DNA from: Nocardia vulneris
Lineage (GTDB): Bacteria; Actinomycetota; Actinomycetes; Mycobacteriales; Mycobacteriaceae
Assembly: GCF_001613425.1 (NCBI RefSeq)
Contig: NZ_BDCI01000021.1
Span: forward strand, 62,001-126,000
Direction: 5' to 3'
Length of the DNA: 64,000 nt
Positions within the stretch are counted from its first letter, which is position 1. Each line of letters starts with the position of its first letter. Positions 34,992 through 42,935 of this stretch are shown in pieces. The notes beneath the pieces were generated by a model. The model searched no databases, had not been told where the DNA came from, and was given only the letters and a program-made list of their open reading frames with translations. Position numbers and translations under genes: made by a program.

Positions 34992-35025
34992 GCGAACCCG
35001 GGCGGCCGACGGCGCCCGGGTTCGC
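34992..35025 (-). terminator. Terminator hairpin after gpgS
   Basis: Perfect 12-base-pair stem (34992-35003 with 35014-35025), 10-base loop, 15 bases beyond the gpgS stop. It has no long T tract but its stability and position suit a stop for the folP2-gpgS transcript. Confidence 0.6.
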
Positions 35026-35039
35026 GGATCAGGCTCGGT

Positions 35040-35993
35040 TCAGGCTGCGGCCCAGGCGGGGCGCAGCGTGTTCATCGGCGGGCGGTCGGCCAGCGACACC
35101 TCGGTGCTGTGCGCGGTGAAGGCATCACCGACCAGCGGGAACTGGGTGAGCGCGGCGCCGGAGTCCTGGACGCCGCTGCGGCCGAGCACGGTACCCAGGA
35201 TCTGCCTGCTCATCACGCCCAGGTCGGCCAGCGGCCGGTTGCGGTGCGTGCGCACTCCCAGGTTGACCTGACCGATCGCGGACAGGCCGACCTGGTCGTA
35301 GGTGTCGAGCAGCAGGCCGATCTCGACGCCGTAGCCGGGCGCGAACGGGACCGCGGTGAGTAGTTCGCGGGTGCCCGCGTACTCGCCGCCCAGCGGCTGC
35401 AACACCTGCGAGAGTTCGGGCCGCAGCGCGGCGAGCAACGGCCGGGCGACGAGCTCGGTGACCCGGCCGCCGCCGTGCGCGTCCACCGCGCCGCCCTGCC
35501 GCAGCGGCCTGCGGTAGTAGGCCTTGACCAGGTGCATGTCGTCGACGGTGAGCAGCGGGCCGAGCAGCTTGGGCACGAACGCCGGATCGGGGTCGATGAG
35601 GTCGGAGTCGACGAAGGCGATGAGGTCACCGCTGGTCACGGCCAGCGAACGCCACAGCACCTCGCCCTTGCCGGGTACCGGGTCGAGTTCGGGTACCGCC
35701 TGCTCCCGCGTGATCACCTCGGCGCCCGCGGCGCGGGCCCGTTCGGCGGTGGCGTCGGTGGAGCCGGAATCGAGCACGATCAGCTCGTCGACCAGGGTGC
35801 CGAGCAGCGGCCGGATGCTGGCCACCACATCGGCGACGGTGTTCTCCTCGTTCAGCGCGGGCAGCACCACCGACACGGTGCGGCCCGCCTTGGCGGCGAC
35901 GAGCTCGTCGACCGACCAGCTCGGGGTGTCCCAGGTGTTCGTCGTGGCCCATGGCGGGCTGTACTCGCGGCTGTGGGGGTGGTGAAAGTTCAT
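35040..35993 (-). CDS. gpgS: Glucosyl-3-phosphoglycerate synthase
   Basis: A 317-residue GT-A fold glycosyltransferase (GT81). It transfers glucose from UDP- or ADP-glucose to 3-phosphoglycerate, the first step of methylglucose lipopolysaccharide synthesis (established for Rv1208). VSVVLPALNEENTVADVVAS is the nucleotide-sugar-binding start, and VDSDLIDPDPAF has the DxD-like metal site. PLGGEYAGTRELL, GYGVEIGLLLDTYD and LGVRTHRNRPL follow. The ATG lies within the folP2 stop (ATGA). Confidence 0.93.
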   Translation of the reverse strand: MNFHHPHSREYSPPWATTNTWDTPSWSVDELVAAKAGRTVSVVLPALNEENTVADVVASIRPLLGTLVDELIVLDSGSTDATAERARAAGAEVITREQAVPELDPVPGKGEVLWRSLAVTSGDLIAFVDSDLIDPDPAFVPKLLGPLLTVDDMHLVKAYYRRPLRQGGAVDAHGGGRVTELVARPLLAALRPELSQVLQPLGGEYAGTRELLTAVPFAPGYGVEIGLLLDTYDQVGLSAIGQVNLGVRTHRNRPLADLGVMSRQILGTVLGRSGVQDSGAALTQFPLVGDAFTAHSTEVSLADRPPMNTLRPAWAAA

Positions 35994-36874
35994 ACCAAAC
36001 CTCGCAGGGTGCGTGCTGGGGGCCGGATGCCCTGGATGGCGGCGATCATGTCCACTACCCGCCGGGTCGCGGCGACTTCGTGAACGCGGAAGACGCGGGC
36101 ACCCGCGGCAGCCGACCATGCCGTTGCCGCCAATGTGCCCTCCAACCGCTCGGAAAGATCGACACCTAGAGTCTCCCCGATGAAGTCCTTGTTGCTGAGG
36201 GCCATCAGGACCGGCCACCCGGTATTTACAAGAACGTCCACTCCGCGCAACAACTCCAGGCCGTGATAGGTGTTCTTGCCGAAATCGTGGGTCGGATCGA
36301 TCAGGATCGAATCCGCGCGCACCCCGGCCGCGACGGCGTGCTCGGCCGCCCGCACCAGGGTGGCGGTCACTTCGGCCAGGATATCGGCGTAGCGGACCCG
36401 GTGCGGCCGGGTGCGCGGCACCGCCCCGCCGGTGTGGCTGCACACGATGCCGACGCCCTGTTCGGCCGCCACCGGCACCAGCTCCGGATCGGCGCCCGCC
36501 CAGGTGTCGTTGATCAGATCCGCGCCCTCGCGCACGGCGGCCAGCGCCACCTCGGCGCGCCAGGTGTCGATGCTGATCAGTAGCTCCGGAAATTTCGCGC
36601 GGATCGCGGCGACGAACGGGAGCACCCGCCGGGCCTCCTCCTCGGCATCGACCAGCGACCCCGGCCCGGCCTTCACCCCGCCGATGTCGACCAGGTCGGC
36701 ACCCTCGTCCACCGCGCGCACGACCGCGTCCATCGCGGCGGCGTCGGTGAACGTGGCACCCCGGTCATAAAAGGAATCCGGCGTGCGATTCACGATCGCC
36801 ATGACCAGCGCCCGATCCGTCGCCACCGGCTTGCCGCACAAGGTCGGAAGCGGTGCAACGGTGGCGCTGAACAT
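35990..36874 (-). CDS. folP2: Dihydropteroate synthase-like protein FolP2
   Basis: A 294-residue TIM-barrel protein of the dihydropteroate synthase family. VMAIVNRTPDSFYDRGATF is the pterin/diphosphate loop, DEGADLVDIGGVKAGPGS replaces the usual GGxSTRPG, and ILIDPTHDFGKNTYH and VNTGWPVLMALSNKDFIGET follow. The consensus Ser-Thr-Arg of loop 2 reads VKAG here, as in mycobacterial FolP2 (Rv1207), a protein reported not to make dihydropteroate. The true folP1 is presumably elsewhere. Its role next to gpgS is unknown. Confidence 0.85.
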   Translation of the reverse strand: MFSATVAPLPTLCGKPVATDRALVMAIVNRTPDSFYDRGATFTDAAAMDAVVRAVDEGADLVDIGGVKAGPGSLVDAEEEARRVLPFVAAIRAKFPELLISIDTWRAEVALAAVREGADLINDTWAGADPELVPVAAEQGVGIVCSHTGGAVPRTRPHRVRYADILAEVTATLVRAAEHAVAAGVRADSILIDPTHDFGKNTYHGLELLRGVDVLVNTGWPVLMALSNKDFIGETLGVDLSERLEGTLAATAWSAAAGARVFRVHEVAATRRVVDMIAAIQGIRPPARTLRGLV

Positions 36875-36912
36875 GCCCCGACTGTACCGACCCCTGTGCC
36901 GAGCGGTCTCGG

Positions 36913-38682
36913 TCAGCTCTTGGGGGCGCGGCCTGCGGCTACCTCGTCCGGGTAGTCGGGATAGAAGGGGATGTAGCCCTTGTCGCGGCCGGCGAGGACG
37001 TAGAGCGGGTGGTCGTCGTCGGGGGTGTAGCCCTGTTTGCGCAGCTCCACCTTGCGGCTCTTGAAGGTGGAGGTCTGTTCGAGCTCCTGGACCACGCGCA
37101 GGAACAGCGGGACCGCGTACGCGGGCAGCTGCCGGAACACCAGTTCTGCGAGTGCCGCGCCGTCGAGGTCCCCGTCGGGACTCAAGGTCACCGCCGCCAT
37201 GCCCGCCTTGCCGTCGGCGCCCGGGATGTCTACGCCGTAGACGACGGCCTGCGAGATCGCCTCGGACCGGGTCAGCGCGCCCTCGACCTCGGTGGTCGCG
37301 ACGTTCTCCCCCTTCCAGCGGAAGGTGTCGCCGAGCCGATCCACGAAAGCGATGTGATGCCAACCCTGATCGCGCACCAGATCGCCGGTGTCGAACCAGA
37401 GATCCCCCTGCTTGAAGCCGTCGCGGACCAGCTTCGCAGCAGAAGCCGCCTTGTCGGTGTAGCCGTCGAACGGCGACCGGTCGGTGATCTTGGACAGCAG
37501 CAGTCCGACCCCGCCGGTACCGACCCTGCGCAGGCGACCGTTCTTGTCGCGCTTGGCCTTTCCGGTCTCGTCGTCGTAGTCGACGACGGCGTAGGGCAGC
37601 GGCCCGAACCCCGCAGTGCGGTCCACGCCGAACGCGTTGATGAAGGCGATGTTGACTTCGCTGGCCCCGTAGAACTCGACGATCCGGTTGATGCCGAACC
37701 GCCGCTTGAACTCGTCCCACAGTTCCGGGCGCAGCCCGTTGCCGACCGCGAGCCGGACCTTGTGTCTGCGGTCGGTCGCCTTCGGCGCCTGGTTGAGCAG
37801 GTAACGGCACAGCTCGCCGATGTAGATGAACGCCGTCGCCTCTTCGCGGATCACCTCGTCCCAGAACCGCGACACCGAGAACTGCCTGCCGAGCGCGAAG
37901 GTGCCACCCGCGCTCAGCACCGCGGACAGCGCGACGGTCAGCGCGTTGTTGTGATAGAGCGGCAAGCAGCAGTACAGGGTGTCGTTGCCGCGCAGCCGAA
38001 TTCCGAGTCCGCCGAGGCCGACCATGCTCTTGGTCCAGCGCAGGTGCGTCATCACGCTGGCCTTGGGCAGGCCGGTCGTACCGGAGGTGAAGATCAGGAA
38101 GGCCCGCTCCTTCGCGGTGATCTCCTTGCACACCGGCGGATCGGCATCCGGCGCGTCCTGCGCTGCCACCTGTAAATCATTGCTGTACAGCACATTCGAC
38201 GGCGGCTCCGGCAGCGAGTCGAGCGCCTGCGCGCATTCCTCGCCGACCACATCGAGCACGCTGTTCAGCAGACCGAAGCTGTGCGCGAGCACCTGGTCGC
38301 GCTGGTGGTGATTGAGCAGGCCGACGGTGGCGCCCAGCTTCGCCGCGGCGAGCACCACGAACAGCGTCTGCGGCCGGTTGGTCATCAGCACGCCGACCAC
38401 GTCGCCGCGCCGCACCCCGCGCGCGGTGAGCACCGCGGCGTACCGGTTCACCTCGTCGTTGGCCTGGCGGTAGGTGCAGCCCGCCCCTTCGAAGCGCAGG
38501 AAGATGCGGTTCGGATGCCGGTGCGCGGCGCGCTGGAAGCACAGGCCCACCGAGGATTTGGCGTCCGGCCCCACCAGCATGCCCGGCGCGCTGCGCAGCA
38601 TCCCCGGCGCGTCGAGCGCCATCGCGGGAAGGTTTCTGGCCAGATCTAACAAGCTCACCGTGGAGCGACCGTCGGAACTCAC
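36913..38682 (-). CDS. fadD6: Long-chain fatty acyl-CoA synthetase FadD6
   Basis: A 589-residue AMP-forming acyl-CoA ligase. AFLIFTSGTTGLPKASVMTH is the P-loop, VEFYGASEVNIAFIN the adenine motif, LWFDTGDLVRDQGWHHIAFV and DRLGDTFRWKGENVATTEVE the hinge and A8 region. The GTG at 38682 has GAGGAG nine bases before it. It corresponds to Rv1206. The sequence resembles the very-long-chain / fatty acid transport type, with EEVA-type and LFLRV tail. It activates fatty acids for lipid synthesis or beta-oxidation. Confidence 0.9.
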   Translation of the reverse strand: MSSDGRSTVSLLDLARNLPAMALDAPGMLRSAPGMLVGPDAKSSVGLCFQRAAHRHPNRIFLRFEGAGCTYRQANDEVNRYAAVLTARGVRRGDVVGVLMTNRPQTLFVVLAAAKLGATVGLLNHHQRDQVLAHSFGLLNSVLDVVGEECAQALDSLPEPPSNVLYSNDLQVAAQDAPDADPPVCKEITAKERAFLIFTSGTTGLPKASVMTHLRWTKSMVGLGGLGIRLRGNDTLYCCLPLYHNNALTVALSAVLSAGGTFALGRQFSVSRFWDEVIREEATAFIYIGELCRYLLNQAPKATDRRHKVRLAVGNGLRPELWDEFKRRFGINRIVEFYGASEVNIAFINAFGVDRTAGFGPLPYAVVDYDDETGKAKRDKNGRLRRVGTGGVGLLLSKITDRSPFDGYTDKAASAAKLVRDGFKQGDLWFDTGDLVRDQGWHHIAFVDRLGDTFRWKGENVATTEVEGALTRSEAISQAVVYGVDIPGADGKAGMAAVTLSPDGDLDGAALAELVFRQLPAYAVPLFLRVVQELEQTSTFKSRKVELRKQGYTPDDDHPLYVLAGRDKGYIPFYPDYPDEVAAGRAPKS

Positions 38683-38713
38683 TATCCCGCTCTCCTCAAT
38701 CAAAAGCTGGTGC

Positions 38714-39259
38714 TCACGCCTCCAAAGCCGCGAAGGCGGAAGGTATATCGGCGACCACGGTGACGCGGTCCATCGCGGGCTGGGGCACGAACTTACGGTC
38801 GTAGAGTTCGTCGAGCCACTGGAACAGGCCTCGGTAGAAGCCATCCGGGTCCAGCACCACCACCGGCTTATTGTGCTGTCCCAGATAGCCTCCGGTCCAG
38901 GTTTCGAAGAACTCTTCCAGCGTGCCGATGCCGCCGGGCAGGGTCAGGAAGGCGTCGGCACGGTCCTCCATGATCTGCTTGCGCTGCCGCATGGTGTCGG
39001 TGACGACCAGTTCGTCGGCGTCGACATCGGCGACCTCCCGGTGCACCAGGTGCTTCGGGATCACCCCGATGGTGTTCGCGCCGCCGGCCCGCGCCGCCGT
39101 CGCGATCGCGCCCATCATCGACACGTTGCCGCCGCCGGACACCAGTTGCCAACCGCGCCGGGCGATCTCGGCGCCGACCGCGGCGGCCAGGTCCAGATAG
39201 ACAGGATTGACGGTGCTCGCGGAGCAGTAGACACAGACGGCGTAGGGCTGTTCGCTCAC
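38714..39259 (-). CDS. LOG-family protein (TIGR00730), phosphoribohydrolase-like
   Basis: A 181-residue Rossmann-like protein. VSGGGNVSMMGAIATAARAG, MRQRKQIMEDRADAFLTLPG and GIGTLEEFFETWTGGYLG give the PGGxGTxxE signature of LONELY GUY proteins, which release cytokinin-like bases from nucleoside monophosphates. It corresponds to Rv1205, reported to have cytokinin-forming activity in M. tuberculosis (established, from memory). Its GTG overlaps the stop of a second LOG protein (GTGA). Confidence 0.88.
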   Translation of the reverse strand: MSEQPYAVCVYCSASTVNPVYLDLAAAVGAEIARRGWQLVSGGGNVSMMGAIATAARAGGANTIGVIPKHLVHREVADVDADELVVTDTMRQRKQIMEDRADAFLTLPGGIGTLEEFFETWTGGYLGQHNKPVVVLDPDGFYRGLFQWLDELYDRKFVPQPAMDRVTVVADIPSAFAALEA

Positions 39260-40065
39260 CACTGGTCCTCCGTGCCGATCGCATCCTCCGCGCCGCCGGA
39301 TTCCGCGTTGGCGAGGATGATCTGCACGACCTCTTCCACGCTGTCGGTGACGTGGATCAGACCGAGGTCGCCGGGGGAGATCTTGCCGGAACCGCCCAGC
39401 GAGTCCCGCATCCAGTCGACCAGCCCGGCCCAATACCTGCTGCCGAACAGGATGATCGGGAACCGAGTGATCTTGCGGGTCTGCACCAGGGTGAGCGCCT
39501 CGAACAGTTCGTCCAGGGTGCCGAAACCACCGGGCAGGCAGATGAAGGCCTCCGAGTACTTCACGAACATCGTCTTGCGGACGAAGAAGTAGCGGAAGTT
39601 GATGCCGAGATCGACCCACTCGTTGAGGCTCTGCTCGAACGGCAGCTCGATGCCGAGACCGATCGAATAGCCGCCTGCCTCGCAGGCGCCGCGGTTGACC
39701 GCCTCCATCGCGCCGGGACCGCCGCCGGTGATCACCGCGAAACCGGCCCGGGCCAGCGCGGCACCGATGGCCAGGCCCGCCTGGTATTCGGGATGGTCGG
39801 GTTGGGTGCGCGCCGAACCGAACACGGTGACCGCGCGCGGCACCTCGGCGAGCGCGCCGAAACCCTCGACGAACTCGGCTTGGATGCGCAGCACGCGCCA
39901 CGGGTCGGTATGCACCCAGTCGGTGTCGCCGCGCCGGTCGAGCAGATTGCGGTCGGCGGTGCCGACCTCGTTCGCCCGGTCGCGCCGGAACATGACCGGT
40001 CCGCGGAACTTGGCTGTCGACTTCGGCTTGTTGGCAACCTCGCGGTCAGCGGCGTCGGTGGACAT
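39256..40065 (-). CDS. Second LOG-family protein (TIGR00730)
   Basis: A 269-residue protein, longer than its partner by an N-terminal extension of about 80 residues (KPKSTAKFRGPVMFRRDRAN). VFGSARTQPDHPEYQAGLAI, VITGGGPGAMEAVNRGACEA, FVRKTMFVKYSEAFICLPGG and FGTLDELFEALTLVQT define the LOG fold with PGGxGTxxE. It is distinct from the first LOG protein and belongs to the larger type. Two such genes overlapping in one operon suggests related substrates. Starts at ATG 40065; M at 40098 is less likely. Confidence 0.86.
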   Translation of the reverse strand: MSTDAADREVANKPKSTAKFRGPVMFRRDRANEVGTADRNLLDRRGDTDWVHTDPWRVLRIQAEFVEGFGALAEVPRAVTVFGSARTQPDHPEYQAGLAIGAALARAGFAVITGGGPGAMEAVNRGACEAGGYSIGLGIELPFEQSLNEWVDLGINFRYFFVRKTMFVKYSEAFICLPGGFGTLDELFEALTLVQTRKITRFPIILFGSRYWAGLVDWMRDSLGGSGKISPGDLGLIHVTDSVEEVVQIILANAESGGAEDAIGTEDQW

Positions 40066-40149
40066 GCGCTCCAAACTACCGGGAGGTTGTCGCGGCAACA
40101 GACCTGAGCCGAGAAGTCAGCCGCCGTTCACCTCGCGCGCCGCCGCCCG

Positions 40150-41253
40150 TCAGGCGCGCACGCCGGTGAGGTAGCTGCGCAGCATCGCGGTGACGGCGGT
40201 GATCTGGTCGACCGGGACGTGCTCGTCCCGCTTGTGCGCGAGGTTCGGATCGCCGGGGCCGAAGTTCACCGCGGGGATACCGCGCGCCGCGAAGCGGGCG
40301 ACATCGGTCCAGCCGTACTTGGCGCGCACACCGCCGCCGCCGTGCTTGTGCACCGAGGCGATCAAGTCCGCGGCGGCCGGTGCGGTCAGGCCGGGCAGTG
40401 CGCCCGGGGCCGAATCGGTCACCTCGAAGGTCACGTCGAGACCGGCGAAGACCTCGCGCACGTGCGCGATCGCCTGCTCGACCGTGCGGTCCGGCGCGAA
40501 ACGGAAGTTCACGTCCACCTCGGCGGCGTCGGGCACCACGTTGCCCGCCACACCGCCCGCGACGCGCACCGCCGACAGACCCTCGCGGTAGCCACAGCCG
40601 TCGATGTCGACCTCGCGCGCCCGGTACTCGGCCAGCCGCTGCAGGATCGGTGCGAGGCGGTGAATCGCGTTGTCGCCCAACCAGGCTCGCGCCGAATGCG
40701 CGCGCACCCCGGCGGTGGACAGCCGGACCCGCAGCGTCCCTTGGCACCCCGCCTCGATCCAGCCGCCCGAGGGTTCGCCGAGCACGGCCAGATCGCCGGC
40801 CAGCCAGTCCGGCAGGTCGCGCTCGATATGCCCGAGTCCGTTGAATTCCGAGGCGATCTCCTCGCAGTCGTAGAAGATCAGCGTCAGTTCGTGCACCGGT
40901 TCGGCGACCGTCGCGGCCAGATGCAGGAACACCGCGTCTCCGGACTTCATGTCCACCGAACCGCAGCCGAACAGCACCCGCTCGCCCGCGTCGTTCACCG
41001 CGAAATGACTCGGCACGTTGTCGGCGATCGGCACGGTGTCCAGATGGCCGGCCAGCACCACCCGCGTCGGCAGACCCCGGTTGGTCCGCGCCAGCACCAC
41101 ATTGCCGTGCCTGCGCACCTCGAAGCCCGTCGTCTGCTCGCGCAACGCCTGCTCCACGAGATCGGTGATCACCGCCTCGTCCCGCGACACACTGGGAATG
41201 TCCACCAGAGCTTTGGTCAGCGCGATCGGGTCCGCCCGCAGATCAAGGGTCAC
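40150..41253 (-). CDS. dapE: Succinyl-diaminopimelate desuccinylase
   Basis: A 367-residue M20 zinc peptidase that releases LL-diaminopimelate in lysine and peptidoglycan synthesis. [20 protein letters not shown] holds the His ligand, [19 protein letters not shown] the bridging Asp, [20 protein letters not shown] the Glu pair, and [15 protein letters not shown] the next region. Counterpart of Rv1202. It diverges from dapD, so the two pathway enzymes share the intergenic control region. Confidence 0.92.
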   Translation of the reverse strand: MTLDLRADPIALTKALVDIPSVSRDEAVITDLVEQALREQTTGFEVRRHGNVVLARTNRGLPTRVVLAGHLDTVPIADNVPSHFAVNDAGERVLFGCGSVDMKSGDAVFLHLAATVAEPVHELTLIFYDCEEIASEFNGLGHIERDLPDWLAGDLAVLGEPSGGWIEAGCQGTLRVRLSTAGVRAHSARAWLGDNAIHRLAPILQRLAEYRAREVDIDGCGYREGLSAVRVAGGVAGNVVPDAAEVDVNFRFAPDRTVEQAIAHVREVFAGLDVTFEVTDSAPGALPGLTAPAAADLIASVHKHGGGGVRAKYGWTDVARFAARGIPAVNFGPGDPNLAHKRDEHVPVDQITAVTAMLRSYLTGVRA

Positions 41254-41634
41254 ATCCCCACCCTACGACCGCGCCCCCACCCCGCCGCCGCGCAGTGCGC
41301 ACACGCCACCACACCATGCACACGCCACCACACCATGCGCACCTCAGCACGCCGCCTACACCTGAGCACGCCGCGCGCGTTTCAGCACGCCGCGCGCATT
41401 TCAGTCGACGATTTCGTGCGCGTGGCGCTGATGAGGGCGCAGCGTAGGCGGACGGCCGCGGATGTCGGGCATCTGATCGGCGGGCGCGAGACGTGGGGTG
41501 CGGCACAGGAGGAGGGTCACCGTCAGGGGCAAGCGGTCGGTAACCTCTACGGACGTGAGTGAGCGAAGCGAGCGAACCATGAGCACAGCGTGCCGAGTGC
41601 ACACGACGGAGCCGAGCGCCGGCGAGGCGCAGTC
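41254..41634. other. dapE/dapD intergenic region with tandem repeats (381 bases)
   Basis: No gene seen. It contains the 19-base repeats listed separately at 41301-41402, and about 230 bases from there to dapD that should hold promoters for the divergent genes. The segment 41560-41634 has GAGTGAGCGAAGCGAGCGAA, a short GCGA-type repetitive stretch. The chosen dapD GTG start is at 41635. Confidence 0.5.
41301..41402 (+). repeat. Two sets of 19-base tandem repeats
   Basis: Set one: ACACGCCACCACACCATGC at 41301-41319 and an identical copy at 41320-41338. Set two: AGCACGCCGC followed by nine variable bases, at 41346-41364, 41365-41383 and 41384-41402; the last two differ by one base. The shared period of 19 matches the separate array at 29681 but the sequence is different. 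Confidence 0.85.
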
Positions 41635-42582
41635 GTGAGTACTCAGGGAGCAGCAGCAGTCGGTATCGCCAACGTGACCACGGACGGGACCGTCCTGGAC
41701 ACCTGGTACCCGAGTCCGGAGCTCGGCACGTTCGCCGAGACCGGGACCAAGCGGCTGGACGAGGCGCCCGCCGAGTACGCGGCGCTGCTCGGGGTCGACG
41801 AGGCGCGCGGGGTCGACGTGGTCGCGGTGCGCACCACGATCGCCGACCTGTCTGCCGCGCCGATCGACGCGCACGACGTCTACCTGCGCCTGCACCTGCT
41901 CTCGCATCGCCTGGTCCGCCCGCACGAGGTGAGCCTGGACGGGCAGTTCGGCTTGCTCAGCAACGTGGTGTGGACCAATCACGGCCCTGCCGCGGTGGAG
42001 GGTTTCGAGGCCACCCGCGCCAAGCTGCGTGCGCGCGGCCCGGTCACCGTGTACAGCGTGGACAAGTTCCCGCGCATGGTCGATTACGTGGTGCCCTCCG
42101 GGGTGCGGATCGGCGACGCCGACCGGGTCCGGCTCGGCGCGCACCTCGCCTCCGGCACCACCGTCATGCACGAGGGCTTCGTCAACTTCAACGCGGGCAC
42201 CCTGGGCAACTCCATGGTCGAGGGCCGCATCTCCGCCGGTGTGGTGGTGGGCGACGGCTCCGACGTCGGCGGCGGCGCGTCCATCATGGGCACCCTGTCG
42301 GGCGGCGGCACCACCGTCATCTCCATCGGCGAGCGCTCCCTGCTCGGCGCGAACGCGGGGGTCGGCATCCCGCTCGGCGACGACTGCGTCGTGGAGGCGG
42401 GCCTCTACGTCACCGCGGGCACCAAGGTCACGGGCCCGGACGGAACCGTCGTCAAGGCCAGCACCCTCAGCGGCCAGAACAACCTGCTCTTCCGCCGCAA
42501 TTCCGTCACCGGAGCGGTGGAAGTGGTGCCGCACAAGGGCACCGGCGTCGAACTGAACGCCGCCCTCCACGCCAACGACTGA
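41635..42582 (+). CDS. dapD: Tetrahydrodipicolinate N-succinyltransferase
   Basis: A 315-residue acyltransferase that succinylates tetrahydrodipicolinate, the step before dapC and dapE. The C-terminal half is a left-handed beta helix with hexapeptide repeats ([56 protein letters not shown]). [20 protein letters not shown] is conserved in the actinobacterial type. GTG 41635 is chosen; ORF extension upstream to 41590 has no ribosome-binding site. Counterpart of Rv1201c. Confidence 0.92.
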   Translation: MSTQGAAAVGIANVTTDGTVLDTWYPSPELGTFAETGTKRLDEAPAEYAALLGVDEARGVDVVAVRTTIADLSAAPIDAHDVYLRLHLLSHRLVRPHEVSLDGQFGLLSNVVWTNHGPAAVEGFEATRAKLRARGPVTVYSVDKFPRMVDYVVPSGVRIGDADRVRLGAHLASGTTVMHEGFVNFNAGTLGNSMVEGRISAGVVVGDGSDVGGGASIMGTLSGGGTTVISIGERSLLGANAGVGIPLGDDCVVEAGLYVTAGTKVTGPDGTVVKASTLSGQNNLLFRRNSVTGAVEVVPHKGTGVELNAALHAND

Positions 42583-42600
42583 CCGCCCCCTTCCCCACGA

Positions 42601-42635
42601 CCTGCCGCGCAGCACCAGAACCGTTGCGCGGCAGG
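42601..42635 (+). terminator. Terminator hairpin after dapD
   Basis: Perfect 11-base-pair stem CCTGCCGCGCA / TGCGCGGCAGG with a 13-base loop, 18 bases after the dapD stop. No T tract. Confidence 0.55.
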
Positions 42636-42850
42636 CACACCCGCCGCGTCCGGCGCGCCACGCGCCTTCGCACGACCTGCCCAGCGTCGAACTCGCCACG
42701 GCGCAACCTGCGCCACGTGCCTGACCACGGCGCACACTGCGCGCGGGCGCGTGCGCACCACTTCTACGTACGCCGCCGGCTTGTCCGGCGACGCCCGCGG
42801 CCTAGCCACGTCGCCGCCCGGCGACACGTGAACCTCCACATCCACACCAC

Positions 42851-42904
42851 TTCTCGGGATCCGCACTCCCTCTGACCCGCCACAGGTAGTGCAGATCCCG
42901 AGAA
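42851..42904 (-). terminator. Long hairpin after fadD36
   Basis: 17-base-pair stem with one mismatch (42851-42867 with 42888-42904), 20-base loop, 31 bases past the fadD36 stop at 42936. It may end transcription from both sides; no T tract. It could instead be an RNA structure or protein site. Confidence 0.5.
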
Positions 42905-42935
42905 CCGGCGCAGATCCCGGGCAGCACCCGCGGGG

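Larger units (their letters stand above)
42583..42935. other. dapD/fadD36 convergent intergenic region (353 bases)
   Basis: No gene seen. Holds two hairpins described separately at 42601-42635 and 42851-42904. The part between them is GC-rich without repeats. Confidence 0.5.
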
